Notes: a model not told the origin generated them from the letters alone. A DNA stretch of 64,000 nucleotides from Chrysomallon squamiferum (GCA_012295275.1 CM022667.1:21064910-21128909), one strand, 5' to 3'; counted from the stretch's first letter, positions 48,662 through 62,467 are shown. Made by a program: numbers and translations.

Positions 48662-50189
48662 TGTCTTTGGCCTAATTCTTCGACTTGTTTCACTAGTGTG
48701 TATTCACTGAAGATCAAATTTGCTGCACTTAAGACGCATCCATTAATTTCATTTCGAGTCAGTGTTCCTTTCAGACATTGTATCTATTTCAAACATTCTT
48801 GTACTATGAAATTATATGTTAAGATATTTCTCGCATAATCTGAAATGAGATCGATTCTTATTGTTAGTATTTTTCTCATAGAAAGAAGTAATTATTTTAT
48901 TACAAAATATATATTGAGCAGACTGGTTTGTCAAAGCCATTCTTGTTTGTATGACATAGTTTTACATCTCCCTAGTGAACTCTGGGTAGGAGCTCTGATA
49001 ATAACAGTTATTTTAAACCTATCTTAAAGAAACAGGAAACTTCAAAAAATAAAATCTGCTCCTATGGTTTACCATCCTCCAAGAAGTCTCGATGTCACTG
49101 CGCAAGTGCAAAATTAAAATTGATCCGTGTACCGAAAAGGACTACTAAATTTACATTATTATTATTACTATTGCTACTACCACCAACACTACTACTATTA
49201 CTACTACCACGATTACAACAACTACTGCTGTTAGTACTACAGAGCTAGTAATATAAATTAAAAATACAAAGACAAAATACCTGAAATATAGTCAAGTTTT
49301 CGTTTAGATCTTCTTGCTGTTACAAACACACTTTGTAACTTTAGTCTTTATTAAAGTCGTTATATGATCCTATATGATAGTAACAGTTTGTAACAGTGTT
49401 AGTTATTAAACAAGGTTTCGCTGGTAATAGTGATTATCATCTGTAGAATGTTTTTTTTTATCCTTTTCTTCTTTTTTTAAACCACTGTTTGTAATGATAA
49501 CAGATATTAACGTCGTTATATGTTTGCATTTTGTTGCTAAATACAAACACAGTTTTGCCGTCCTACGTCATTTTATAACAACACTGAGAAAATAGTCCCA
49601 TAACTGCAGGTATTCAAAATCTTCTTATATGGTTTATATTAATCACTGCGATATTACCATGACTCGTGACCTCTTCCTTTTAAACAGGGTCGTATCTAAT
49701 AACCTTGTTAAGATACAACAAAGTAATTTTTAAATAAAGTTCGAAGACATATTTCATGTCTTTTTATTTGTCTGTGTGCTAATTTGTTTTCCTTCTTTAT
49801 CATAAATAAAATGTAGTTTTCTTTGGTTATATTTTAATGAAAAATTTGAAAGTTACTTATTGTTGTTACCTTCCCGGTATAAAAACAGTCATTACCAGTG
49901 TTTGTAAACAACCGATAACCAGTTAGCACTCACAGCTTTTTCTTGTTACTGTAAATTTAAACTCTTGTTTCGACTGTGAAAGCTGTCTGAGTCATCACAT
50001 TCTTCAGTTTTTATTTCTTCTAGACACATCCGAATCTGAAAGTATCAAGCGGGTACAATGTTGTTGGTGCTGTTGGTCTGAGCGTATCTTTGTTTTTGTT
50101 GTTGCTTTTATTATTATTATTATTATTATTATATTTTTTAAAATTTGTTTATCATTTTTCGTTTAATTTATGATATTTCTTTTACCATC

Positions 50190-50254
<65 letters not shown>

Positions 50255-51234
50255 TTTTTGTTGTGTTTTTTTGTATTCAATTTAACTTTCAGTCAGTTTG
50301 AAATTTTTACAGAAATATTATTTTCCGTTCCTGACATACCTTAACCTTTTGTCTAATGTAATTTCATCACCCCTTTTTTCTATTTATTTATTTATTTGTT
50401 TGTTTGTTTGTTTGTTTGTTTGATTGTTTGTATATTTATTTATTTTTTATTTAATCTGTTTGTTCGTTCGTTCTTTCGTTCTTTTCTCTTTTTTCTATTT
50501 TTATTATTTTTTACACATTACATAGTGTCAGTGAATAGTTTTAGTAATAAAATATTTATTATTTTTATTCGGTTCTATTTACCTGTCTCTATCAGTGACA
50601 CTTTATAAATAAATCATTTTAAATTCTTGACCCGAAAAAAAATACAAGAAAAAGAAAAAGAACAATCAAAATAAAAGGAATATGGAAATAAATATAAATA
50701 CAAACAAACAACAAATATTTAAATTAAAATATTTGCTATTCTGATTCCCCTTATTTTCTGATTATTGAATAGACCCTGAAGTCTTCATTGTCTTGTTCTC
50801 TTGTTTTACAGCAACACGCATTTGTCAACGATCATATCTCCTGTCGACTCAAGTTCACTTTGATATAAGTATAATCACTCGTCCAAATTCCATTGAACGT
50901 TTTGCTTGCGGTAATATTCCAAGAAGAATATTTTAAAAGGTACCTCACCTCTCCCTCTCTCTCATCGTATCTGAGCCATATTCTTATCGCTATTTATCTT
51001 TTCTCTTTTCTTTTTTCACTCGCTCTCTGTCTCCTATCCACATATACAGATAGATACAGACCAAGAGTCTACATTTTTATGCTGAATATTTTTGTTTAAA
51101 AAAATAAAAATAAAAAAAATAAAAAACATGTGTTTAATTATCTAACTTTTATAACAATGAATGTTCGTGGTTTTTGTAAAATAAATAAACAAATACATAA
51201 AAAATAAATAACAACAACTTTTGGTTTTCATCTT
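48662..51234. other. Upstream of the TRIM-type gene, non-coding
   Basis: Holds (TC)n at 50192-50249, (TTTG)n/(TTTA)n near 50385-50450, and a minus-strand donor-like CAG|GTATTTTG at 49281 that could mark a 5'UTR exon. No coding exon is seen. Confidence 0.45.
50192..50249. repeat. (TC)n microsatellite
   Basis: About 28 perfect dinucleotide copies followed by poly-T. Confidence 0.9.
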
Positions 51235-51235
51235 C

Positions 51236-51300
<65 letters not shown>

Positions 51301-51786
51301 CTTATTATCTATTATTTATTTTTGTTTTAGTCCGGGTAACCGTATTTGTTTAATATTTATATTAAATAACTGAATATATAGCATTTATCACAAATATCCA
51401 TGGACAGGGAAACAAAATCAAATTAATTAAATGTTATCATTAGCAAGATGAATAAAAAAGAGAAAAATTGACCTTCTTTAAACTGAAAAGTTGAGTCTAA
51501 GAATGAATATCCACTGAAAATTATTACCGTAAGAAATACAGTTTATAAATGAAGTGTGGATGATTAATCATTTTGATACTCAATTTTATTTATAAACTCG
51601 TGGCACTTTTCTCACAAACCTGTACACGGAACAAAGCAACAATCGTTAATAATACATTTTAAAATCAGTCGACAGAAACCGAATACATAATAACTTTAAT
51701 CTCTTACCTGAAAATATAGAATCTATTCTGTACAACAGAAAATAAACGTTCATCAGGTTTAAAACTAAAATAGACGTATTTGTTAA

Positions 51787-51813
51787 GGTGGGCGTTTCTT
51801 TCAGCACGTGACA
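51787..51813 (-). promoter_or_regulatory. GGGCGTTTCT plus E-box CACGTGAC module, copy 1
   Basis: GGTGGGCGTTTCTTTCAGCA followed by CACGTGACAT. It lies about 80 bp upstream (minus strand) of the donor-like site at 51708, as a promoter with a short first exon would. The E-box flank matches bHLH-type (USF/MITF-like) sites; the use is inferred. Confidence 0.4.
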
Positions 51814-52019
51814 TTAAATAGAATCAGCAGTTGCTTATGTCAGCCATGTTTATCGGAATTCAATTTTATCTACATGCGACTCTTAAAGCATGATATTTTG
51901 AAGAAACGGATATTATAAAAATAAATATATTTAAAGTAACGTCTCCTACTAATCAAAAGATAGTAATAAATCTAAATTAATTAACCAGCACAGTATCTCA
52001 TTCGTGATATTGATTTGCA

Positions 52020-52088
<69 letters not shown>

Positions 52089-52485
52089 AAGAAGAAGAAA
52101 AAGAAGAAGAAGAAGAAAACGAAATAACAATTTAAGCAGCAAAATAGATTTGTAGTCACTATTTTCCCTCCGCTACAAATTCTATAAAACATATGACGGT
52201 TTCTAGGTTAATAAGGCCTATATGGCACAAAATATTTTACTTTATCTACTATACAAGTGGTTCCTTATATATACCTTTAAATGTCTTTTCTTTCTTTTTT
52301 TCCTTCATTAAATCTGCAAATTCTTTTGCATATTTTCTATTAATTATATTTTCAGACGTGTTCAAATAAATATTATATATTTTTATTACATAAATATTTT
52401 ACCTATTTATGTTGAGTTCTTGTATATAAAAAGTAAAAGAAAGGTGTTGTATGTTACAAACTAATGCAGATATCACAATTTTCTT

Positions 52486-52580
52486 GGTGGGCGTTTCTCG
52501 TAGATGAGAAGCACCTGACACGTGATCGCACAGCGTGAAGAATCAGAAGCGCGTGACACATTATTTCATCACGTGACAAA
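52486..52580. promoter_or_regulatory. Variant module with repeated CACGTGA/CGTGACA sites
   Basis: GGTGGGCGTTTCTCGTAGAT is followed by several GTGACA-type sites (GACACGTGATC, GCGTGACAC, CACGTGACAAAG). It matches the module at 54063. Confidence 0.35.
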
Positions 52581-53255
52581 GAAGAAGCGTGTGATTTATT
52601 ATTTATTATTTTATTTTTATTACTTTTTATTTTTATTTTCATTACTTCAGTCAGTATCTATTAATTTAAAATAAATTCAGTGATAAATCCCTAAACATTA
52701 CAAATACCCTTTATAATTTAACTAATTTGAACTATTATTATTATTATTATTATTATTAATCCTTATTATACATTATTTATTACTCTCAAAGTAGATCGGC
52801 TTTCTACTAAATAATTAAATATATAGCAAGATTCTAGCTTACTCTTTATCACAAATATCTAGAAAAAAGCGAAAATACCAGTAAATTCATTATTACTATT
52901 AGTAGGCAGAATGAAAAACAGGAAAACTTACTTTGTTTTTTATCGAAAAGATGAGACTAACAATGAATTTCCACTGAAAATGATTATCTTATGAAAAATA
53001 CAGTTTACAAGTAAAATTTGGACGATCAAAAAGGAAAACATTAATCATCTAAATATTTGTTGTTTTTTTTTTTTCAGTTTATATAGCCATGGTACGTTTT
53101 TCATAAATCTGTACACGAAACAACGCAACAATCGTTACTAACTAATTTTAAAATCAATTAATAGAAAATGAATAAATAATAACTTGAATCTCTTACCTGA
53201 GAATAAGAAAAATAACCGTTCATCAGATTTAAACTAATATAAACTTATAGTTTGT

Positions 53256-53283
53256 GGTGGGCGTTTCTCTCAGCACGTGACAC
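53256..53283 (-). promoter_or_regulatory. GGGCGTTTCT plus E-box module, copy 2
   Basis: GGTGGGCGTTTCTCTCAGCA then CGTGACAC, about 60 bp upstream (minus strand) of the donor-like site at 53197. Conserved while much of the surrounding duplicate has drifted. Confidence 0.4.
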
Positions 53284-53653
53284 AAATCTTAATCAGCAGT
53301 TCCATAGTCAACATCTATTATCAGAAGTGCACATCAATTTTACATTAACTTTAGTTCAAACTGCACCTGAACGTCTGTTGCAAATATTGCTAAATTTGAT
53401 TAGTTTGATCTACGAAAAAAGGGGGTTCAATATGACGCCTACATTTATATATTTGAAAAAGTGGAAATCTGTGACTGATTGATATCTTCCATATTCAGTA
53501 TCATCTCCGTGCGTCTCACTAAGCATGAAACTTAAAAGAAATACATCTTGTAGGATTAAAGTTAATTTAAGTATCTTCTCCAGTAACTAAACAGTACTAC
53601 TGACAAATGTTTTTATTTATCAAGACACTATCTCATTAGTGATATTGATTTAC

Positions 53654-53712
<59 letters not shown>

Positions 53713-54062
53713 CGAAAGAAGAGTTTAAACACCAAAATAGATTTGTATTCAACATTTCTATTTGAAACATACGACTGTTTCTAAGTTGATAGGCCTACAA
53801 ATTACTACATTATTGTACAAGCGGTGTATTAAATATATCTAAAATGTGTATCTTTTCTTGACTAAATCAGCAAATTCTATTACATATTTTCTGTCATCAA
53901 AGTTTTCTTCCTTATTTTCAGACATAAATATTGTATATTTTTGTTACATAAATATTTTACGCTTAATTTTGTGTGACAAGTTTGGTTATCTTAAAACGCG
54001 CAAAGAAAAACTGGTATCTCAAAAGAGATGTTACAAAATAATACAGTTAACGCAATTTTCTT

Positions 54063-54215
54063 GTTGGGCGTTTCTCGTAAAACATGATCGCAACACGTGA
54101 CAAAGCAGAAGCGTATGACACTAGATGATAATACGTGACAAAGCAGAAGCGTATGCCACTAGATGATAATACGTGACAAAACAGAAGCGTATGCCACTAG
54201 ATGATAATACGTCAA
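54063..54215. repeat. Variant module followed by a 38-bp tandem repeat (3 units)
   Basis: TTGGGCGTTTCTCGTAAAAC is followed by three copies of ATACGTGACAAAGCAGAAGC-GTATGCCACTAGATGATA (38 bp), so the ACGTGAC site is multiplied locally. Confidence 0.75.
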
Positions 54216-54230
54216 AAAATAGCTAAATTA

Positions 54231-55028
54231 TACTGTGTTAAATAAGGCAAAGAACATCTTATCACCAACAATAATAAGAATCATAATAATAACAGAAATA
54301 ATTTAAATTTGAACAGATATTTGGCTTAGATTACACCTTTTTTTTTTTAAAGTTAAGATTAAATTACTTAAAATCAGTTTTAAGAAAAAAAAGAAAGAAA
54401 GAAAATGAAAATAACAAAGAACAGAATGGCTCCTAAGGTACAAGACAGAAAAGCTTCCATTTGAGTTTAAATAATTACAAAAGAATGTAAATTAAATAAA
54501 TAAATAAATAAATAAAAATCAACATCCTGCTTTCTGTGTGTTCAAACAAACATGTCTACTACTTAATGATAAACAGATTCCAGTGAAAAGTCTGAGGAAG
54601 CCCACTAATTGTATCCGAATCTTTGATTACTTCATCTATATAACTGACCCAGTACATCCGGATACTACATCCAGTCAGTAACCTGACTTGTGATAAAACA
54701 ATTTGAACTCACATCCCAGCTAGCTATACATGTATGCATGTACAGAATGCTGTATCACCAGTGGATGGAACATCAAATAAATAACTGCAACACACACACA
54801 TATGCGCGCGCGCACAGTCTTGTGTTTGGGTGTGTGTTTTGAATCCATGAAAAACATTTATATGAAGTAATTTGATTATGATATTAGATCATCATATAGC
54901 ATACAATACTAACAATAAAGTGAAAAAAAAAAAAAGAGAGAAAAAATCAGACATTAGCTTCAAACACCTTCAAAAGTTATTAATTTCACTTTATTGTTTC
55001 TTTCTAAAACATCTAAATTATTTATTTG

Positions 55029-55065
<37 letters not shown>

Positions 55066-56255
55066 TAATGTTTTATTTTAATTTTTGATTCGTTCCCTTT
55101 GTATCATCCATTAGTGGGTAGATTAGTAGGTATTAAGTACTGAAGTGTGTTATCTGTAGTTGCTGCAAGAATGTCTTCTGTATGGTTGATGTAGTTGCAT
55201 GTGTATCTTGTATATGTTTGTTGTTGTTGCATGTTTGGTTTTTGTGTCCGGCATGATATGTTAGTTGTGTTTTGTTTGCTTTGTCCTGTATGGCGTTTGA
55301 AATGTCTTCTTGTATATTTCCTTTGCTGTGTCTGTGCACTTTTAAAAAAAAAAAAATTATTCTGTGATTATATATTAAGTAGTTTACGATGTATTGTCTG
55401 TAGTTTCTACATTGGAATATGCAATAACAATCGAAACTATGCGTATTAAAATGTATATACAAATGTTGATTCTAATAAGGCTAAACTCATATAAAATTCA
55501 GAGAAGTCAAATCTGAAGAAAATTATTTACAGTCAAAGGGGAATAACTCCAACCACATAAGGATTGTAATACTGAGTGTTCAGTGACGCCTTAGCAGGAA
55601 AAACAGATTTGCTACTCAGAGTAAAATAATATAAAAATATCAAAAGTTTATAAAACGCAGTATAAAGAGCTGGTTAAATTGAAATGTAAAATTTGTTATA
55701 AAAGAAAATGTACTTTCAACAGCTTAAGTGTGCACAACCGACGCGGGCACGACACAAGACACAAGACACATTCATCCTTCCAGCCCTGCCTGTAAGAGAA
55801 CAGCCAGTGTCCCACTTAATAGAAGACATTTTTGAAAACAATATATCTTAAAAAATCAGTATCAGCCCTTGCCTGTGACAGATCCAAAGCAGTCTTAGCT
55901 GCCTTAGTGTCCCAAAAATATGTCCTTGTTGGCAATATTAAAAATTTCATGTCACCATCCCAATTAAGGGATGATGTCTGTGTTAAAGTTTTGTATTTTT
56001 GTCTTCTGCAAAAAAAAAAAAACCTCGTCGGTGAAATCGCTTAATCAAAAAAAAAAAAGGATTCTCAAATATCTGCCTTCAAACTTCAAAAATAAAATTA
56101 TATAAAATTAAGAATTACATTTTTCATGAAACTGCCATGAATTTATTATAATGCTTATTGGTTTCGTATAATACGAAAAAAAAAAAAAAAAAAAAAAAAT
56201 AATAAATGAAAATAAAAGTGAAAACAAAGTAAGAATTGAATTCTAAACTCTCTCT

Positions 56256-56293
<38 letters not shown>

Positions 56294-56460
56294 GGATGCC
56301 ATTTTTTAGCTCATTTCAAAAAGTCTAAAAAAAAAAAAAATAATAATAATAATAATAAAAAACAACAACAACAACAAAAAAACGCCATAAATCATTCGAG
56401 CACTGTAGCTTTAAATACCCATCCGTACCGCAAACTTTTCCCTGATTTAACTCCATTCGT
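54231..56460. other. Non-coding with microsatellites
   Basis: Contains (CA/CG)n near 54787-54818, (TTA)n at 55034-55065, a TTG-rich stretch at 55140-55450 giving overlapping open frames on both strands, and (TC)n at 56255-56291. The stretch 55832-56044 is an open frame without known domain, probably chance. Confidence 0.45.
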
Positions 56461-56633
56461 CAATTCCGGTCTGAATCTGGCGGATGCACGTGAAACTCGG
56501 AGAAAAGACAGCGGTACTAAAATATGATATCATACATATTTGTTTTTATTGTCATTCAGTGATGAACAGTTTTGTCAATGTGTAGTTAGTTCTGAAAGGA
56601 TTACTCTGCTCAGCAGTTTGTATGAACGAATTG
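56460..56633 (+). other. Possible non-coding first exon of a plus-strand transcript
   Basis: A CpG-containing stretch (TCTGGCGGATGCACG, ACAGCGGTACT) is followed by a donor-like GAATTG|GTAGGTGA at 56633. A matching acceptor/donor pair lies at 58753-58897. Purely motif-based. Confidence 0.2.
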
Positions 56634-56862
56634 GTAGGTGATATTTCTTTCTCACGTTTCAGCTGAAAATTTATTTTTGTCTGATAATGTCACAGTGATT
56701 GTTGCACCATTGCTACAGACGATGCATGACAATTACAAATTTAGAAATTCGAATAACACACCATGAAAAACAATACACTGCACTATTAATAAGTTTGACA
56801 TCGCCTTCAAATGTTATGCTAAAAAAAAAAAAAAAAAAAGTTGTAAACAAAATGTATAAACT

Positions 56863-57103
56863 AGTGGCGTGCAGAGTGGGGTGGGGTGGGGTGAGGGACG
56901 GTGTCTCCGGTCATCCAGTCAGAGAAAAGAACTAAATAATTAGGTTGATTTATATTTATGTTTATTTTATGTTTCATCTGTGTTTACATATTCAAAATAT
57001 CTTCATTTCTTATAACATTTCTCAGTACCAGGCCTTACACTTCAGTCTTTGGGGCATACAATTAGTTGGCCCCAGGCATCACCAGACCCCTGCACGCCAC
57101 TGA
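56863..57103. mobile_element. hAT-type MITE, 241 bp, with 8-bp TSD
   Basis: Terminal inverted repeats AGTGGCGTGCAG (left) and CTGCACGCCACT (right) are flanked by the direct repeat TATAAACT at 56855-56862 and 57104-57111. An 8-bp duplication with a CAGTGGCG-like terminus is typical of hAT elements. The interior has GGGGTGGGGTGGGG and no transposase, so it is non-autonomous. Confidence 0.85.
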
Positions 57104-57111
57104 TATAAACT

Positions 57112-57985
57112 GACCCGTCCAGCGTTTTCTGTGACCGAAGTGCTAGCTCATTTCTTCAGAAACTGAGTATGTACAGTGAATTACTAAACTGAAAACTAAG
57201 TGAATACTGTGACAAGAAAACCTGTGTCAAAGAGAAAAATAATTTCTACGCGTGTGAACATATCTCTATACAGTACTAGAAATTTAAACTAAACAGTTAT
57301 CAAATATAAATGAAATTCATTAGTATAAATGGTACAAGTTTAATACTCTAATGGTCGATGGTGTGAGTTTTTAATTTTTAAAATATTATTTGCAATTCAA
57401 CTTAAGTGATAAAATTTAAAATGTAATGCAAAACTAATGCAGTGTTTATTAAACAAATGTAATTCTATATTGATTTAAAAGTAACTTTCTATTTCTAAAA
57501 CCTTAATATTAAAATTATTGTATTGATTTATAATGTATAGTTATTGTAGTATCTGTTGTGATAAGTAATAAAAACATGCATCATTTGATTTTCACACAGA
57601 ATTATAAAATCATCAGAGAATGACCCAAAGACAGCTAATAACAGTTTAAACAGTGATTTTGTTGTTGTTAATACTTGCATTTCATAACAATTATATTTAC
57701 TGGTTTATTTCTAATCACTAATCTTATATTGTTTTGGTGTTTAATGAATCAGATTATGGCCGATGGTGGTTGTTGGATTCAAATTCCTAACTTACTTAAA
57801 TTAACAAATGTAAAATATGATGTAGGCTGCTGTTATTTTTTTGTTTTGCTTTTTCATACATTTTATATATATATATGGTTTTTGTATTTAGTTATAAATT
57901 TGTTTATTTTTTAAAATATGTCAATTAATGTATATATATTTTCATAAAACATCTAAAAGGTTTGTGATTTGTTTGAGCTAATATA
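57112..57985. other. Non-coding, AT-rich
   Basis: No gene seen; the open frame at 57675-57914 is hydrophobic and low in complexity. Confidence 0.5.
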
Positions 57986-58203
57986 CAGTGGGGTGCAAAA
58001 GTAGGTATACAGTAGTATCACATCATTGAATTTAGTAGCACATTAAATTAGTTGGACTCATTTTTCTTATTGAGTGTCAATAACCATATTTTATTTAAAT
58101 TAATAAGTATGCATGTATTTTTATATTAGCTTTTTTGTTTGAATAATAAATAGTACTGTGTTTTCTTTTTTCATAACTGTATACCTACTTTTGCACCCCT
58201 CTG
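57986..58203. mobile_element. Mariner-type MITE, 218 bp, with TA TSD
   Basis: The left end CAGTGGGGTGCAAAAGTAGG continues TATACAG and is mirrored at the right end (CTGTATACCTACTTTTGCAC then CCCTCTG), giving inverted repeats of about 27 bp. TA flanks both ends (57984-57985 and 58204-58205). No transposase frame is present, so it is a non-autonomous Tc1/mariner-superfamily element. Confidence 0.85.
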
Positions 58204-58752
58204 TATTTCTCTTATTTGAAATATGTATACATGTATGTATGTATGCATGCTTGGATGTATACATAACACAGAAATATTAATTTGTTCTATTTTTGGTGAT
58301 TTCCTGCAAACACACATTGCTGCTTCTGTCTCAGCAAGTAATTTGTTTTAAAACAATAATTTATATTTAATTATTTTAACTTAAAAAAGAACATTTGTTG
58401 TATGTGAGTGATGTTCTTGTTAGACTGGTGATATTTTCAACTTTGAAAGACAAAACATGAGATTAGTTGTTTTAGTCTGGGACTAAAAACAATAATTAAA
58501 AAGTTTGTGAAATTGTTTATCTGTCATAAGTATGGAGGGGGGGTTTATGGTTAAACTCTGGTTCCATAAACACCTGTCAGCATGACACCACACAACACGG
58601 TGTTTCTCCATCAACCAGGACATTTTCTATTTTCATTTTCAAGATAATTGGGAAGGAAAAATATAAAACATTTTTCTGCATCTGACACAAATGATTAAGT
58701 AAAGTTAAGGAAATGAAAGTGGTTTCTTTTATGATTTATTTTTTATTAACAG

Positions 58753-58897
58753 CAAGGAGTATATCTCCAAAATCAGGAAATGTATACCATGGTCTGTGAT
58801 AATTAACTGTGACTGGAAGCTTACCAGTGAGTGAGCATCAAGGAATGAAGAATAATAATAAGCATCATAAAGTGTTGTGTACTCCAACAAGACAGAG
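58753..58897 (+). other. Possible non-coding exon
   Basis: TTTTTTATTAACAG is followed by 145 nt and a strong donor GACAGAG|GTAAGTGA. Stops occur in every frame. It may be an untranslated exon of a transcript whose coding part lies beyond the satellite. Confidence 0.25.
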
Positions 58898-59175
58898 GTA
58901 AGTGAAGCTATTAATATATATTTGTTTTAATACTGCTGCTAATTTTCAAAATTCAACTATCATTCTTATGCTGTTAATCAAACCTCTTTATAATACATAG
59001 GCTATATCAATTGGTATGTACAGTATATTGTTATATATAGTCCATGTTATTTATATTGCTTTGCAGACAGTCACTGTTCTCAAGTTTGTTTATGGATAGT
59101 AAGAATCAATTTTGATCATGATTATAATAAATTAGTAATGTGAGGCCTGTTACCTAATAATATTAAAACTTCAAC

Positions 59176-61400
59176 TTGAACACACCACATGCACAACACA
59201 ACACACTCCACATGCACAACACCAAAACACACAACATCACACATCACATGCACAACACCACACACACCACATGCCCAACACCACACACACTCCACACACA
59301 CCACATGCACAACATGCAACACCACACACACCACACGCACAACATGCACAACTCTACACACACCACATGCACAACTCCACGCACACCACACACAAAAAAC
59401 ATGCACAACACCACATGCCCAAAACCACACACACACCACACACACCACATGCACAACTCCACACACACCACATGCACAACACCACACACACCACATGCAC
59501 AAATCCACAAACACACCACATGCACAACTCCACACACACTCCACACACACCACATGCACAACTCCACACACTCCACATACACCACATGCACAACACCACA
59601 CACACACCACAACACCACATGCACAACTCCACACACACCACATCCACAACACCACACACACCACATGCACAAATCCACAAACACACCACATGCACAACTC
59701 CACACACACTCCACACACACCACATGCACAACACCACACACACCACACACACCACATGCACAACTCCACACACATTACACACACCACATGGACAACACCA
59801 CACACACCACATGCACAACACCACACACACGACATGCACAACTCCACACACACTCCACACACATCACATGAACAACTCCACAAACACCATATACACCACA
59901 TGCACCACACTACACAAACCACACACACCACACTACACAAACCACACACACCACATGCACACCACACACACTCCACACACACCATATGCACAACTCCACA
60001 CACTCCACACACACCACAGGCACAACTTCACACAGACTCCACATGCACAACACCACACACACCACATCCACAACACCACACACACCACAAACACCACATA
60101 CACCACATGAACAACGCCACACACCCCACACACACATGCACAAATCCACACACACTCCACACACACCACATGCACAACACCACACACTCCACATGCACAA
60201 CACCAAACGCACAACATCATACATCACATGCACAACACCACACACACTCCACACACACCACATGCACAACTCCACACACACCACATGCACAACACCACAC
60301 ACACCACATGCACAACTCCACACAAACCACATGCAAAACACCACACACACACACACACATCCACAAACACAACGTAAGACCACATGCACAATCCACAACT
60401 CCACACACACCACATGCACAACACCACACACTCCACACACACCACATGCACAACTCCACACACACTGCATCCACAGACTCCACACACACACCACACACAC
60501 AACTCCACACACTCCACACACACCACACACACAACACATACACAACACCACATGCACAACCACACAAACAACTCCACACACAGAACACACACCACACACC
60601 ACACACACCACATGCACACCACCACACACACGACACACACCACATGAACAACACCACACACACCACATGAACAACTCCCACACACACACACACACACACA
60701 CATGCACAACACCACACACTCCACACACACCACATGCCCAAAACCACACTCTACACACACCACATGCACAACTCCACACACACCACATGCACAACTCCAC
60801 ACACACCACATGCACAACTACACAAACACTCCACACACAGAACACACACCACATGAACAACTCCACACACACCACATGCACAACACCACACACACTCCAC
60901 ACACACCACATGCACAACTACACACAGAATCCACATACACAACACCACACACACACACACACACACAATAAATCCACACACACCACACACCACAACACAC
61001 CACACACAACTCCACACACACCACATGCACAACTCCACACACACCACATGCACAACACCACACAAACCACACACAACACAACACACACACACACCACATG
61101 CACACCACACCACACACACACCACACACCACAACTCCACACACACCACATGCACAACACCACACACACCACACATAAACACAACACCACACAACACCACC
61201 ACAACACAACACACACTCCACACTACACACAGACACCACACACACACCACATGAACAACTCCACACACACACATGCACAACCACCACACACACACCACAC
61301 ACACAACTCCACAAACACTCCACACACTCCACACACACCACATGAACAACTCCACACACACCACATACACACACACCACATACACCCACCACATGCACAA
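59176..61400. repeat. Ordered CA-rich satellite, 21-bp unit
   Basis: The basic unit is ACACACCACATGCACAACTCC (21 bp) with variants (CAACACC, CAAATCCA) and higher-order grouping through ACACTCCACACACACC inserts. The plus strand has almost no G outside ATGC. Because 21 is a multiple of three and stop codons are absent, all three plus frames (THHMHNST-type) and the minus frames (CMWCV/CVELC-type) stay open for hundreds of codons; these are not genes. Confidence 0.95.
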
Positions 61401-61935
61401 CACCACACACACAACACACACACCACACTGCACACACACCACAACTCCACACACACCACACACACACACAACACACACACACACACACACCACATGCACA
61501 CACAAACACACACACACACACCACACACACCACCACACACACACACACCACACACCACACACACACCACACACACACACACACACCCACACACACACACA
61601 CACCACATGCACAAAACACACACAATCCCACACACACACCACACCACACCACACACACCACACACACACAATACACTCCCACACTCCACACACGCACACA
61701 CATGAACACTCCACACACACACCACACACACACACACACACCACACACTCCACACACACCACACACACACACACACACAGACTCTACACATTCTAACACA
61801 AACACACACACACACACACACACCACACACAACACACACACACACCACATGCACAGCACACTCAACACTCCACACCACACACACCACACACACACACCAC
61901 ACACACCACACACACCACACACACACACACAACAC

Positions 61936-61966
<31 letters not shown>

Positions 61967-62097
61967 CACCATACACACACACACACACACTCCACACACA
62001 AACCACACCATACACACCACACACACACACATGCACACACACCACACACACTCCACACACACACACATACAACACCACACACACCACACACACACCA

Positions 62098-62128
<31 letters not shown>

Positions 62129-62151
62129 CACCACACACTCCACACACACCA

Positions 62152-62182
<31 letters not shown>

Positions 62183-62241
62183 CCACACACACACACACCA
62201 CACACACACACACACACCACACACACCACACACACCACACA

Positions 62242-62274
<33 letters not shown>

Positions 62275-62436
62275 CACACACACCATGCACACTCCACACA
62301 CACCACACTCCACCACACCACACACTACACACACCACACACACCACACACCACACACACCATAACACCACACCACACACCACACACCCATACACACCACA
62401 CACACCACTACATGCCACACACACCATACACACACA

Positions 62437-62467
<31 letters not shown>

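Larger units (their letters stand above)
51235..52735. repeat. 1.5-kb duplicated block, copy 1
   Basis: Begins with (TTA)n at 51235-51299. Shared features with copy 2, in order: TTTATCACAAATATC, a CGGAACAAAGCAACAATCGT region, minus-strand donor TTTTCAG|GTAAGAG at 51708, CGTTCATCAG, the GGTGGGCGTTTCT...CACGTGAC module at 51787-51813, an (AAT)n then (AAG)n tract at 52019-52118, and a second module at 52486-52525. No open frame of substance. Confidence 0.75.
52736..54230. repeat. 1.5-kb duplicated block, copy 2
   Basis: Repeats the features of copy 1: (TTA)n at 52736-52757, minus-strand donor CTCAG|GTAAGAG at 53197, the GGTGGGCGTTTCTCTCAGCA module at 53256-53283, (AAT)n at 53657-53709 and a second module at 54063-54101. 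The spacing of equivalent points is about 1.47-1.58 kb, and the copies differ by many substitutions and indels, so the duplication is old. Confidence 0.75.

Noticed and set aside
55133-55462. 109-codon minus-strand frame with an opposing 84-codon plus frame
   Set aside because: TTG/CAA-rich low-complexity sequence; no conserved residues.
59189-60670. Long plus-strand frames (up to 493 codons) of Thr-His-Asn repeats
   Set aside because: Generated by the 21-bp satellite; all other frames are equally open and no start, splice site or non-repeat sequence supports a gene.
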